Source: Acidobacteriaceae bacterium
GTDB lineage: Bacteria > Acidobacteriota > Terriglobia > Terriglobales > Acidobacteriaceae
Assembly (NCBI GenBank): GCA_027452245.1
Contig: DAIDGW010000108.1
Span: forward strand, 1-64,000
Direction of reading: 5' to 3'
Length of the DNA stretch: 64,000 bases
Program-made: the position numbers and the translations under genes
The notes under the pieces: generated by a model
Database searches by the model: none
What the model was told of the DNA's origin: nothing
What the model saw: the letters and a program-made list of their open reading frames with translations, nothing else
Shown here: positions 51,761 through 60,431 of the stretch, piece after piece
Layout: each line of letters opens with the position of its first letter
Numbering within the stretch: position 1 is the stretch's first letter

Positions 51761-52192
51761 ATGAGGAGGTTTACGTTGATCGTTTTTCTCCTCCTCATCT
51801 CCGTGGGCATGCTGGCGTGTGAGCAACGCCAAAACAAGTCGACAGGGCAGAGGGCGAATGCCATGGGAACGGCGCTGCCAGAGACTCGCATTGCGGAACA
51901 GCAGCAGCACCCGGGAGCGGGCCGGGAGGGCGTCGCTGTCACTCGGATCCCGCAGGATAGTTTCGAGCAGAGCTTTGGACGCCAGCATCCATTCGTGATC
52001 AATCACCGAACGATGCAGGATGGGAAACAGCGGTTTCAGGATGGCGGCTATTGGTTCGAACTGGAGAATCCCTGGCCCCGCGGGTGGGCCTACTCAGATC
52101 AGGTTTACATGGATGAGATCGACGGCAATTACTACCTGTGCGATCTGAGTCATCCTGGCATGAAAGTTTCGGTTCTCGTGATCAGCATGTGA
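51761..52192 (+). CDS. Small lipoprotein, hypothetical
   Basis: A 143-residue predicted lipoprotein. The lipobox is GMLAC with the acylated Cys at about residue 20, after a hydrophobic stretch (FTLIVFLLLISVGML). The middle is disordered and Gln/Arg-rich. The C-terminal half contains GGYWFELENPWPRGWAYSDQVYMDEIDG, an aromatic-rich beta segment. The start was set at the second ATG because GGGAGGG lies 7 nt upstream of it, too close to the first ATG at 51755. The family is not recognised. It precedes the FNT gene by about 50 bp. Confidence 0.75.
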   Translation: MRRFTLIVFLLLISVGMLACEQRQNKSTGQRANAMGTALPETRIAEQQQHPGAGREGVAVTRIPQDSFEQSFGRQHPFVINHRTMQDGKQRFQDGGYWFELENPWPRGWAYSDQVYMDEIDGNYYLCDLSHPGMKVSVLVISM

Positions 52193-52245
52193 GGCAAGGG
52201 TAGGGGAAGGACCAAAATCCAAGCATTGGCCGAGAGGACAGACTG

Positions 52246-53097
52246 ATGCAATTTTCCAAGAAAGCGCCTGCCAGGGGCTTAATCCCAATCGCAATGAGTG
52301 CCCCACGATCGATACATGGACATCCGGAGCCCGGGTCGGAAACCCGGCGGCTGACTGCGAATGAGATCTTCAACGCTGCGCTGGAAAATGCGCGTGGCGA
52401 ACTGAGCCGCTCGGCCCGGAAGCTGGCCTTCTCCGGCATCGCTGGAGGAATCACGATGGGGCTGACGGGGCTGGGAGTAGCTTGCCTGCGGGCCATGGTG
52501 GGAACCGGCGGGTGGCGGGACCTGATCTCCTTTCTCGTCTATCCCATCGGCTTCATCGCCGTCATTATTGGGCGGTCGCAACTGTTTACGGAGAACACTC
52601 TCTACCCCGTCGTGCTGCTGCTAGACGAGCGCAGAGGATTCATGCGCACCCTGCGCCTGTGGGGAGTGGTTTTTGCCGCGAACGTGTTTGGGGCATTCAT
52701 TTTTGCAGTGCTGATTGCAAAGTCATCGGCGCTGCATCAGGACATTTTGAATCAGCTCATCCGACTGGGAGTAGACGCCTCGACTGGTTCGCCAGCGCAT
52801 TTTTTCTGGAGCGGCATCATCGGGGGATGGCTGATCGCACTGGTAGCCTGGACGGTGACCGCGAGTCATTGGACGATCGGGCAGCTGGCCATCATCTACC
52901 TGCTGACCTTCATTGTCGGAGTGGGACACTTTGCCCACTGCATTGCCAGTAGCTGCGAAATCATAACGGCGGTGGTGGCCGGGGCGGTTCCTGCGCACGG
53001 ATATCTGGCGTGGCTGGGATCTGCAACCCTGGGAAATATTTGCGGTGGAGTGCTGATCGTAAGCCTTCTGAATTATGCACAGGTAAAGGAAATCTGA
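52246..53097 (+). CDS. Formate/nitrite transporter (FNT) family channel
   Basis: A 283-residue pentameric-channel protein with six transmembrane segments. The N-terminal helix TANEIFNAALENARGEL precedes TM1, and FLVYPIGFIAVIIGRSQLFTENTLYPVVL corresponds to the conserved FNT TM3 region with its GxxLFTEN-like motif. A later hydrophobic helix with HFAHCIASSCEI completes the pattern. Substrates in the family are formate, nitrite or hydrosulfide and cannot be told here. The GAGAGGA Shine-Dalgarno supports the ATG at 52246, although an internal Met at residue 17 is possible. Confidence 0.9.
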   Translation: MQFSKKAPARGLIPIAMSAPRSIHGHPEPGSETRRLTANEIFNAALENARGELSRSARKLAFSGIAGGITMGLTGLGVACLRAMVGTGGWRDLISFLVYPIGFIAVIIGRSQLFTENTLYPVVLLLDERRGFMRTLRLWGVVFAANVFGAFIFAVLIAKSSALHQDILNQLIRLGVDASTGSPAHFFWSGIIGGWLIALVAWTVTASHWTIGQLAIIYLLTFIVGVGHFAHCIASSCEIITAVVAGAVPAHGYLAWLGSATLGNICGGVLIVSLLNYAQVKEI

Positions 53098-53142
53098 GCT
53101 AACAGACCGTCGATCAACCCTCTTCGTGTTTCGCGCATCCTG

Positions 53143-53577
53143 ATGATGCGGATGTTCATCGAACTTATTTCCACGTTGTTGTTTCCCCTCAGCCTTCAGG
53201 TTGCATGGTTGTTCGTGCTGGCCATTCCAGTGGCGTGCGTCGCGTGGACGGTGACCCACGAAGAAGTATTTCGCGAGCCGCGGGAATATTGCCAGGAGCA
53301 GACGCGGCGGTCGCGGCACCTTTACCGGCGCAAATTCTTCTACCTGTTCACCTGCGAATACTGCTTCAGCCACTACGTTGCGGCGGGATTCCTGGCGGTG
53401 ACTCGCTTTCAGATGCTCTACGCCGGCTGGCGCGGGTACCTGATCTCGCTGTTTGCGCTGGTTTGGGTAGCAAACCAATACATGAGCATTTATAACCGGC
53501 TGCGGCTGGACATCAGGCACGAAAGGCTTGAGATCGCCGAGAAGCAGGAAGATGTGGAGCAACGAAAAGCCGCATAG
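53143..53577 (+). CDS. Membrane protein with CxxC, hypothetical
   Basis: A 144-residue protein with an N-terminal hydrophobic helix pair (about residues 5-35), then a soluble charged stretch (EVFREPREYCQEQTRRSRHL), then a second membrane part around residues 68-110. It contains a CxxC pair in TCEYCFSHYV and a further Cys earlier, which hints at metal or thiol chemistry. It may be a DUF1360-like protein, but this is weak. The C-terminus is a charged helix (ERLEIAEKQEDVEQRK). It follows the FNT gene by 45 bp. Confidence 0.65.
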   Translation: MMRMFIELISTLLFPLSLQVAWLFVLAIPVACVAWTVTHEEVFREPREYCQEQTRRSRHLYRRKFFYLFTCEYCFSHYVAAGFLAVTRFQMLYAGWRGYLISLFALVWVANQYMSIYNRLRLDIRHERLEIAEKQEDVEQRKAA

Positions 53578-53611
53578 GTTCAACCTACCTATCGGGCAGA
53601 ACCCTTAGGGG

Positions 53612-54706
53612 ATGTTCACCGGAGAATTTGTGATTTTTGACCGCAAGCCCGGAGCTTTTGATTTTCTTTTGATCCTGATTTTGACGATCGGGCTGCTAAG
53701 TCTCGCGTGCAGCGGAGGCACGGGAACGAATCCGGGTTCAGGGGGAGGCAGTGGCGGAGGATCGGGCAGCGGGGGCGGTTCAGGATCCGGTGGTGGCTCC
53801 GGCGGCGGATCCGGCGGGAGTGGCGGAGGCTCAGGAGGGGGCGGCGGGTCCGGCGGTGGCTCAGGGGGCGGGTCTGGTGGCGGCAGCGGCGGTTCCGGCG
53901 GGGGAAGCGGAGGCGGACAACTTGCCTTCAATCACGTCGTGCTCGTCATGGAGGAGAATCACAGCTACTCAGAAGTGATTGGCAACACGTCCATGCCGTA
54001 TTTGAACAGCCTGGCGCAGCAATACGGTCTGGCGGCGCAGTACTACGCGAACGCACACCCGTCGATTCCAAATTACCTGATGCTGACCACCGGCCAGATG
54101 GAAACGATGAACGACAATTTCAGCGGCGTGATCAGCGATGACAGTTCGTACCGTGAGCTTATGGCTGCGGGGAAGACCTGGAAGTCTTACGCGGAAAGCC
54201 TGCCGAGCGTGGGTTATGTTGGCGGAGACGTGTATCCATATCTGCGGCGGCACAATCCGGTGACGTACTTGTCCGATGTGCAGAATAATGCCCCGGCGGC
54301 GCAGAACATTGTGCCGTTTACGCAATTCGCCACCGATCTTGCCAGCAATGCCCTGCCGCAGTTTGCCAATGTGGTGCCCGACGCGCTGGACGACGCGCAT
54401 GATGGAACGCTGGCAGCCGCGGACAGCTGGCTGCAGACGAACATCGCACCATTGCTGGCGAATGCCGATTTTCAAAGCAGCGGCCTGTTGATCATTACCT
54501 TCGACGAGAGCGTGACCTCTGACACGGCCCACGGCGGCGGACAGGTAGCACTGGTAATGGTGAGTTCCAGTTCGAAGAAGGGCTATGTCTCGCAGACGTT
54601 GTATCAACATCCGAGCACGCTGCGACTGATCCTGGAAACCTTGGGAGTGACGACGCTCCCGGGAGCGTCGGCTACCGCGCCCGACATGACAGAGTTCTTC
54701 CAATAG
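53612..54706 (+). CDS. Lipoprotein phosphoesterase with long Gly/Ser linker
   Basis: A 364-residue predicted lipoprotein. The lipobox LLSLAC places the acylated Cys at about residue 33. Residues 42-102 are a pure Gly/Ser repeat linker. The catalytic domain begins at FNHVVLVMEENHSYSEV, the pattern of the phosphoesterase family PF04185 (phospholipase C/acid phosphatase type). NAHPSIPNYLMLTTG, a DALDDAHDGTL segment, the LLIITFDES metal-site region and a later HGGGQVALVMV complete the domain. The substrate is unknown. The linker may span the periplasm or the outer-membrane surface. The start at 53612 is not backed by a good Shine-Dalgarno. Confidence 0.88.
   Translation: MFTGEFVIFDRKPGAFDFLLILILTIGLLSLACSGGTGTNPGSGGGSGGGSGSGGGSGSGGGSGGGSGGSGGGSGGGGGSGGGSGGGSGGGSGGSGGGSGGGQLAFNHVVLVMEENHSYSEVIGNTSMPYLNSLAQQYGLAAQYYANAHPSIPNYLMLTTGQMETMNDNFSGVISDDSSYRELMAAGKTWKSYAESLPSVGYVGGDVYPYLRRHNPVTYLSDVQNNAPAAQNIVPFTQFATDLASNALPQFANVVPDALDDAHDGTLAAADSWLQTNIAPLLANADFQSSGLLIITFDESVTSDTAHGGGQVALVMVSSSSKKGYVSQTLYQHPSTLRLILETLGVTTLPGASATAPDMTEFFQ
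53735..53917 (+). repeat. Gly/Ser-rich simple repeat in a coding region
   Basis: About 183 bp coding for GGS/GGGS-type units with varied synonymous codons (GGC, GGA, GGT, GGG mixed). The protein repeat is kept while the DNA is not a pure tandem repeat, which suggests selection on the linker and not only slippage. Length variation between strains is likely. Confidence 0.9.
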
Positions 54707-54795
54707 CTGTAATTCGCTGGAAGAACTCAGGAATTCCAGTATTGATACGTTTCAATAGAGCTGTTCCGTGCTAAAATTCGCGCCCGGAGATTCTT

Positions 54796-55698
54796 ATGAT
54801 GCTTCCCGCGCGCATAACCACATCTGCCGTCATTCTGATTTCTTTTCTAACGCTTCATCCATTCACAAGCGCTCAGTCGAATGCTGCCTCGGGAAAGCTT
54901 TCCGTCCATTGGGAAGAGCTCACCGCGGCAGACTTCCGCCAGGGAATTGAACGGTCGCAAGGAACCTGCGTTCTTCCATTTGGAATTCTGGAGAAACATG
55001 GGCCGCACTTGCCGATTGGAACCGACCTGCTCGATGTGCGTTATGCCGCCTTGCACGCGGCGGAGCAGGAATATGCGATCGTGTTTCCCGAATACTATTT
55101 CGGGCAGATCGCGGAAGCCAGGCATGAGCCGGGGACTATCTCTTACAGTCGCGACTTGCAGTTGAAGCTGCTGCAGGAAACGACGGATGAAATGGCGCGC
55201 AACGGATGCAAGAAAGTTCTAATCGTCAACGGCCACGGAGGAAATGAATCTCTGCTGCCCTATTTTGCGCAGACGCAACTCAACCAGCCCCACGATTACG
55301 TCGTGTACATTTTCGATAAGTTGTCTCCCCCAAAAGGTGGTCCAGCAAAGAAGACGAAGATCGATATGCATGCGGGGGAAAGCGAGACTTCCAACATGCT
55401 GGTGGCACGTCCGGACCTGGTGCACATGGACCGCGCCAACAGCGAATCGGGGGCCGATCAGGCGCGGCAGAAAATTCCAGAAGACGTGTATACGGGAATC
55501 TGGTGGTATACGCGTTTTCCGAACCACTATTCCGGAGATGGTTCAGCGGCAACGAAAGAACTCGGCGAATATCAGATGAACTGGTGGATCAATTCCATCG
55601 CGAAGACGATTCAGGAAGTGAAGGCCGATGACGTGAGCCCGCGACTGCAAAAGGAGTTCTACGAAAAGAGCACGCATCCGCTGGATACCCGGCCGTAA
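54796..55698 (+). CDS. Secreted creatininase-family protein
   Basis: A 300-residue exported protein of the creatininase/creatinine amidohydrolase fold. A signal peptide ends at about residue 27 (ARITTSAVILISFLTLHPFT). Metal-binding residues lie in the family pattern: CVLPFGILEKHGPHLPIGTD (Glu, His, Asp) near residue 60, then VNGHGGNESLLP (His) and DMHAGESETSNML (His, Glu). Real substrates of secreted members are mostly unknown. TAAAAT at 54773-54778 and a CCGGAGA Shine-Dalgarno precede the ATG. It is followed by the SpoIIE-type phosphatase gene on the same strand. Confidence 0.9.
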   Translation: MMLPARITTSAVILISFLTLHPFTSAQSNAASGKLSVHWEELTAADFRQGIERSQGTCVLPFGILEKHGPHLPIGTDLLDVRYAALHAAEQEYAIVFPEYYFGQIAEARHEPGTISYSRDLQLKLLQETTDEMARNGCKKVLIVNGHGGNESLLPYFAQTQLNQPHDYVVYIFDKLSPPKGGPAKKTKIDMHAGESETSNMLVARPDLVHMDRANSESGADQARQKIPEDVYTGIWWYTRFPNHYSGDGSAATKELGEYQMNWWINSIAKTIQEVKADDVSPRLQKEFYEKSTHPLDTRP

Positions 55699-55792
55699 TT
55701 AATGCCGCAGTGATGCGGGCGGACCGGCAGTTGAAATCGGATCTCAGACCCGAACGGGCCACCCCCGGTTGGTATACCATTCACGAAAAGGG

Positions 55793-56956
55793 GTGGCTTT
55801 CATCGCCAGTTTTTTCGAACGCGTGCGCAGTTTTCGTGTCTCCCGCCGCCAGACGTGGAAATCGACCCCGCTGGTGATGAGGGTATGTTTCTACGCCGCG
55901 GTTTTCTCTCTCTTTGCCTGCGTTGGTGCGCTGGTCTTGCTCATGAAGACCGGCTATCTTTCTCCGCTTGAGATCGTATTGAATATCGCGATCATGGGTG
56001 GATTCGCAGTGATGTACGCGGCGGTATCAATCCGGCAATCCTATTGGTCCATCCCCATCCTTGGCATCATTGAGGGAATTCTCTTCGGCATCGTTGCCGG
56101 ATATTACCCGCGGACGCTGCAACTCGTGTCCCCCGGCTCACCGCTCCAGCAGCAACTTCAGTTGCTGGCCGTGATTGGCGTCGTTTCGGTCATTCTGGGG
56201 TATGTGCTATTCATCGTTTTCTTTGCCCGCCAGGGCGCGCTTTATTTTCGAGCGCGCAATGAAATCGTCATGGCTGCCGAACTCCATCGGGCACTCGTCC
56301 CCCCGATTCACAAGACGATCGGATCGTTCGAGCTCTATGGAGTGTCCGTTCCGAGCGGCGAAATTGGCGGCGATCTGGTGGACTTGGCTGAGGATGGACA
56401 GTCGTGGACCGGGTATGTGGCTGATGTTTCGGGCCATGGGATGTCCGCGGGATTGTTAATGGCCATGTTTAAAACCGCAGTTCGCACGGGGGCGAAGGAC
56501 GTTTCCTCAGGCCAATTGCTTTCGCAAGTGCATCGTGCCCTCTATCCTCTGAAGACCCCGAATATGTTTGCCACGGCCGGCGTGTTGCAATGGACTGGCC
56601 GCACGTTTGACCTAGCACTGGCCGGACATCTTCCCCTGCTCCATTACCTGTCGTCCTCCGGGGAAGTTCGCGAGTACCCGGCCTCCGATTTGCCGCTGGG
56701 CGTCCTTCCGGAACAAACGTTCACCTCCAGAGAGATCCTTTGCCAGCCTGGCGACATTCTTTTGCTGCTTACAGATGGATTGACTGAGGTGTTCGATAAA
56801 AGCGGAAAAGAACTGGGAATGGATCCGCTGAAGAATCTGCTCGGGATGTCAACCACGCAAACATTGCCTGAATTGTTTGACAGCGTGCGGAAGGCGGCCC
56901 TGAATTTTGGAAAACAGGAAGATGACCAGACGATGCTGCTGGTGCGTTGTTTGTGA
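55793..56956 (+). CDS. Membrane-bound SpoIIE/PP2C-type serine phosphatase
   Basis: A roughly 387-residue protein with an N-terminal membrane part (four or five hydrophobic segments, residues about 28-140) and a C-terminal PP2C-like SpoIIE domain. Metal-site aspartates are in SGEIGGDLVDLAEDG, VADVSGHGMSAGLL, ILLLLTDGLTEVFD and EDDQTMLLV. Such proteins dephosphorylate anti-sigma-factor antagonists. No STAS or anti-sigma gene is adjacent, so the partner is elsewhere. The start is uncertain: GTG 55793 is given here; a TTG at 55769 is in frame and an 8-bp hairpin (GCCACCCC/GGGGTGGC, 55758-55797) covers the region. Confidence 0.87.
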   Translation: MAFIASFFERVRSFRVSRRQTWKSTPLVMRVCFYAAVFSLFACVGALVLLMKTGYLSPLEIVLNIAIMGGFAVMYAAVSIRQSYWSIPILGIIEGILFGIVAGYYPRTLQLVSPGSPLQQQLQLLAVIGVVSVILGYVLFIVFFARQGALYFRARNEIVMAAELHRALVPPIHKTIGSFELYGVSVPSGEIGGDLVDLAEDGQSWTGYVADVSGHGMSAGLLMAMFKTAVRTGAKDVSSGQLLSQVHRALYPLKTPNMFATAGVLQWTGRTFDLALAGHLPLLHYLSSSGEVREYPASDLPLGVLPEQTFTSREILCQPGDILLLLTDGLTEVFDKSGKELGMDPLKNLLGMSTTQTLPELFDSVRKAALNFGKQEDDQTMLLVRCL

Positions 56957-57057
56957 TTCTGCAGCAAGAGAGCTGAATTTCAGAATGTCGTGCCGTGGTA
57001 CTCTGCATGAATCGTTAGGGCTCCCAGGCCGGATAGCACACAACTGAGGACAAAAAC

Positions 57058-57390
57058 ATGAGCGAACACTACCACGATGTCGGAGACCTGCGGCTATTGA
57101 AAGAGATGGGGAAACTGGCGCCCACCGAATTCAACGCCTGGCTGAATCTGGATAAGATTGTGGGCCGCGAAGACGGCGCGATCCCGAGAAAGTACCGGGA
57201 ACTGATCGCATTGGCGGTGGCCTGCACAACACAATGTCCGTATTGCATCGAAGTGCACAGCAAAGCCGCCAAAAAGGCCGGGGCATCGCGCGAGGAAGTT
57301 ACGGAAGCGTCCTTGCTTGCGGCAGCCCTGCGCGCCGGCGGCGCAGCGACGCACGGCGCCATGGCGTTGAAATTTTACGATCAGGGCTGA
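57058..57390 (+). CDS. Carboxymuconolactone decarboxylase/AhpD-family protein
   Basis: A 110-residue alpha-helical protein of the AhpD/CMD fold. The conserved CxxC-x3-H motif is in TTQCPYCIEVHSKAAKKAG, with the fold-defining YRELIALAVA helix before it. Such proteins act as peroxidase-linked redox partners or small decarboxylases; the CxxC argues for a redox role. GAGGA stands before the ATG at good spacing. It is convergent with the MbfA-like gene. Link with iron or oxidative stress is suggested by that neighbour but not proven. Confidence 0.9.
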   Translation: MSEHYHDVGDLRLLKEMGKLAPTEFNAWLNLDKIVGREDGAIPRKYRELIALAVACTTQCPYCIEVHSKAAKKAGASREEVTEASLLAAALRAGGAATHGAMALKFYDQG

Positions 57391-57414
57391 GTGCAAGCGC
57401 ACCCGTCGTCGTAC

Positions 57415-58371
57415 TTACGAGCTGCCGATCAGAACGCCCGTGAGAAAAACGAGCACGCCGCCCAATCCGACCTGCAGGGCAGCGGAAACCCATGGCGTAT
57501 CCATGTAGCGGCGGCGAATCCAGGTGATCGCGAATAGTTCGGCCAGCACGACGGCTCCAGCCGCCCACAGTGCGGCGCGGAAATCTTTGATCAGGAACGG
57601 CAGCGTGTGGCCGATGCCACCCAGGGCCGTCATGGCTCCGCAGACCAGGCCGCGAACCCAGGGATGGCCGCGGCCGGTTAAACTCCCGTCATCCGACAGA
57701 GCTTCGGCGAATCCCATGCTGATGCCCGCGCCGGCCGATGCGGCGAGCCCGACCAGAAAGGCATCCCAACTGGCCTTGGTGGCGAAAGCAGCGGCGAACA
57801 CCGGCGCCAGCGTTGAAACGGAACCATCCATCAGGCCGGCCAATCCCGGTTGCACGATCTGCAGGACGAACAACCGGCGCTGCGCCTGCTCTTCCTGCTC
57901 CTTGACGCTGGCGGGAAGTTTTTCTTTGTCGAGTTCCTGCGCGCGTTCTTCGTGCGAGCGCTCTTCGGTAGCGAGATCATCGAGAAGTTGGCGGATACTG
58001 GCATCCTGCGTGCGTGCGGCGGCCTTCTCGTAAAAGCGGCGGGTCTCGACTTCCATGGTGCTGGCTTCTTTGCGCACGGCTTCGATCCGCATCGGACGAA
58101 CCAGCCATAGTGCAGGACGCTCTACAAATCCGTGAACGTCCTGGCGGCGAATCAGCGGAATGTGCTCGCCAAATTTTTTCTGGAAAAGCTCGATTAAGCG
58201 CCGCCGATGACCGGACTCTTCTTCGCGCATGCCCAGGAACATCTCCGCCGAAGCCGGATAGTCCTGGCGCAATCCGTCGGCGAAATCGGCATATACGCGT
58301 TCGTCTTCTTCTTCTAACGAAATAGCTAAGGCCAGCACTTCCCGTTCGGTGAGATCTTGAAATTTCTTCAT
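57415..58371 (-). CDS. Membrane-bound ferritin-like protein (erythrin plus VIT1 domain, MbfA-like)
   Basis: A 318-residue protein with two domains. Residues about 1-150 form a ferritin/rubrerythrin-like four-helix bundle with the metal-site glutamates in [17 protein letters not shown] and [14 protein letters not shown], and [13 protein letters not shown] with [12 protein letters not shown] further on. Residues about 160-318 form a VIT1/CCC1-like iron-transport membrane part ([21 protein letters not shown] and [19 protein letters not shown]). In alpha-proteobacteria such proteins export iron under oxidative stress. The ATG at 58371 is chosen because MKKFQDLT is the domain start. TAATCT lies 8 nt upstream. 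Confidence 0.9.
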   Translation of the reverse strand: MKKFQDLTEREVLALAISLEEEDERVYADFADGLRQDYPASAEMFLGMREEESGHRRRLIELFQKKFGEHIPLIRRQDVHGFVERPALWLVRPMRIEAVRKEASTMEVETRRFYEKAAARTQDASIRQLLDDLATEERSHEERAQELDKEKLPASVKEQEEQAQRRLFVLQIVQPGLAGLMDGSVSTLAPVFAAAFATKASWDAFLVGLAASAGAGISMGFAEALSDDGSLTGRGHPWVRGLVCGAMTALGGIGHTLPFLIKDFRAALWAAGAVVLAELFAITWIRRRYMDTPWVSAALQVGLGGVLVFLTGVLIGSS

Positions 58372-58643
58372 CGCGCCATAGATTAAACGGATGAAGGCAG
58401 CTGCGACAATGAGGAATTGCGGTGAACTGCTCGTCACCACGATCGAGAGGCCGAAGGTAAGTTCCCTGAAATCCAGAGCGAACCGATTTTGCGCCGGGAG
58501 GGATTCCGGCGATCCGCGCGAGGCAGCGCGATTTGTCAACGCAATACCGCGTGTCTGGATCACGTCCCTCTTCAAACTGACCCACCACAGGCTGAAAATC
58601 CGAATAAGGAAGACCCTCGCCCTTCAGGTACAATCAAAAATTT

Positions 58644-59816
58644 ATGTTGCGCTATTACACGGCGGGAGAGTCCCATGGGGAGTGCCTGATTGCCTTCTTA
58701 TCAGGCTTGCCTGCCGGGTTGAAAATCGACCAGGAATTCGTGGATCGTGAACTCTGGCGCCGCCAGCAGGGATATGGACGCGGCGGGCGCATGAAGATCG
58801 AGCGCGATCATGCGCATATTCTGTCGGGTGTGCGGCACGGACTGACGATCGGGTCGCCGATTTCCGTCCAGATTGAAAATCGCGATTGGAAAAACTGGCA
58901 GGAATCGCTGCCGGTGGGCGAAGGGGATCCTGCTAAGCACAGGCGGGTGGCGTCTCCGCGGCCGGGACATGCTGATCTGGCGGGCGCGTTGAAATACAAC
59001 TTCAGTGAGGCGCGATATGTGCTGGAGCGGGCTTCAGCGCGAGAATCCGCAGCACGGGTTGCGATTGGCGCATTGGCGAAGAGCTTTCTGCGGGAGTTGG
59101 GTATTCGAGTTCTGAGCCACGTAGTCGCTACCGGCGGAGTTTCGGTAGAAAAAGAAGTTCCGTGGGAGCGGATTGAAACGCTCTACGGCAAAGAAGATGT
59201 GCTGCTGAACTGTGCCGATCCCGAAGCGGAGCAGCGGATGAAGGAAGAGGTCGATAAAGTCCTGAAGACGGGCGATTCGCTGGGCGGAGTATTTGAAGTC
59301 GTGGCACGCAATGTTCCGCCGGGATTGGGGACATATGCACAATGGGATGAGCGCCTGGATGCGATGCTGGCCGCGGCTGTGATGTCATTGCAGGCGGTGA
59401 AAGCAGTGGAGATCGGCGCGGGTGTTACGGCAGCGTTCTCGCCGGGATCAGCTGTGCACGACGAAATTGGCTACTCGGCCAGGGAAGGATTCACCGCCTT
59501 TTCCCGGACGCGCAACCATGCCGGCGGGATTGAAGGTGGGGTGTCGAATGGCGAGGAGATTCGTGTCCGCGGCTATTTGAAGCCAATTTCGACCCTGCGG
59601 CGGCCTTTGCAATCGGTCGATTTCGCGACACGTGAGCCTGTGAAGGCGGCTTACGAACGCTCCGACGTGTGCGTGGTTCCGGCTGCGGGAGTCGCTGCCG
59701 AAGCCATGGTGGCGCTCACGCTGGCGAAATGTGCATTGCAGAAATTCGGCGGAGATTCGATGACGGAAACCTGCCGGAACTATCGAGGCTATTGCGAGCA
59801 GTTGAAACATTATTAG
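58644..59816 (+). CDS. aroC: Chorismate synthase
   Basis: Last enzyme of the shikimate pathway: it turns EPSP into chorismate using reduced FMN. The 390 residues cover the full family. Signatures are the N-terminal YYTAGESHG (residues 4-12), RGGRMKIERDHAHILSGVRHG, SPRPGHADLAGALKYN, the FMN-binding SGDSLGGVFEV-like segment (TGDSLGGVFEVVA) and the C-terminal RSDVCVVPAAGVAAEAM. TACAAT lies 9 nt before the ATG with no Shine-Dalgarno, suggesting leaderless translation. It starts the aroC-def-fmt-rsmB run. Confidence 0.95.
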   Translation: MLRYYTAGESHGECLIAFLSGLPAGLKIDQEFVDRELWRRQQGYGRGGRMKIERDHAHILSGVRHGLTIGSPISVQIENRDWKNWQESLPVGEGDPAKHRRVASPRPGHADLAGALKYNFSEARYVLERASARESAARVAIGALAKSFLRELGIRVLSHVVATGGVSVEKEVPWERIETLYGKEDVLLNCADPEAEQRMKEEVDKVLKTGDSLGGVFEVVARNVPPGLGTYAQWDERLDAMLAAAVMSLQAVKAVEIGAGVTAAFSPGSAVHDEIGYSAREGFTAFSRTRNHAGGIEGGVSNGEEIRVRGYLKPISTLRRPLQSVDFATREPVKAAYERSDVCVVPAAGVAAEAMVALTLAKCALQKFGGDSMTETCRNYRGYCEQLKHY

Positions 59817-59841
59817 AATGCGGGACGGCGGCTGAAACGGA

Positions 59842-60354
59842 ATGATTTATCCCATCGTCAAATTCGGTGATCCGGTGCTCGAGAAGCCCGCGGAGAAGGT
59901 CACAGTTTTCGATGACGAACTCAAGAAACTGATCGACGACATGTTCGAGTCCATGTATGCGGCGCATGGCGTAGGACTGGCTGCGCCCCAGATTGGAATC
60001 TCGCGGCACATCGCGGTCGTTGATGTCACGTTCAAGGAAGACCCCAAAGCAAAGCTCGTGCTGATCAATCCGGAGATCATCAGCAAGGAAGGCAAGCACA
60101 CGCAGAGCGAGGGATGCCTGAGCATTCCGGATTTCCGCGAGAACGTGACTCGCGCGCAGAAGGTGACACTTCGCGCGCAGGATGTGAACGGGAAAGTCTT
60201 CGAGAAGACCGCGGAAGATCTGCTGGCGCGCGCCTTCCAGCACGAAACCGATCATTTGAACGGCAAACTCTATATGAGCCACCTCAGCGCCTTGAAGCGG
60301 GACCTGATGAAACGCAAGATTCGCAAGCTGATAAAAGCCGGTGAGTGGGAATAA
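59842..60354 (+). CDS. def: Peptide deformylase
   Basis: A 170-residue iron/zinc hydrolase that removes the formyl group from new proteins. The three family motifs are complete: GVGLAAPQ at residues 43-50, EGCLSIP at 90-96 and HETDHLNG at 134-141 with the metal-binding pair His134/His138 and catalytic Glu135; Cys92 is the third ligand. It is followed by fmt after 77 bp, the usual pair for formylation and deformylation of initiator methionine. aroC lies 25 bp upstream. Confidence 0.96.
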   Translation: MIYPIVKFGDPVLEKPAEKVTVFDDELKKLIDDMFESMYAAHGVGLAAPQIGISRHIAVVDVTFKEDPKAKLVLINPEIISKEGKHTQSEGCLSIPDFRENVTRAQKVTLRAQDVNGKVFEKTAEDLLARAFQHETDHLNGKLYMSHLSALKRDLMKRKIRKLIKAGEWE

Positions 60355-60431
60355 TGCTCTAATCTGGTAGTTTTGTAGCTGGACTGGTCAGATCCCAAGC
60401 GCATGCCATTCGAACCTGCAAGACTTGCAAA

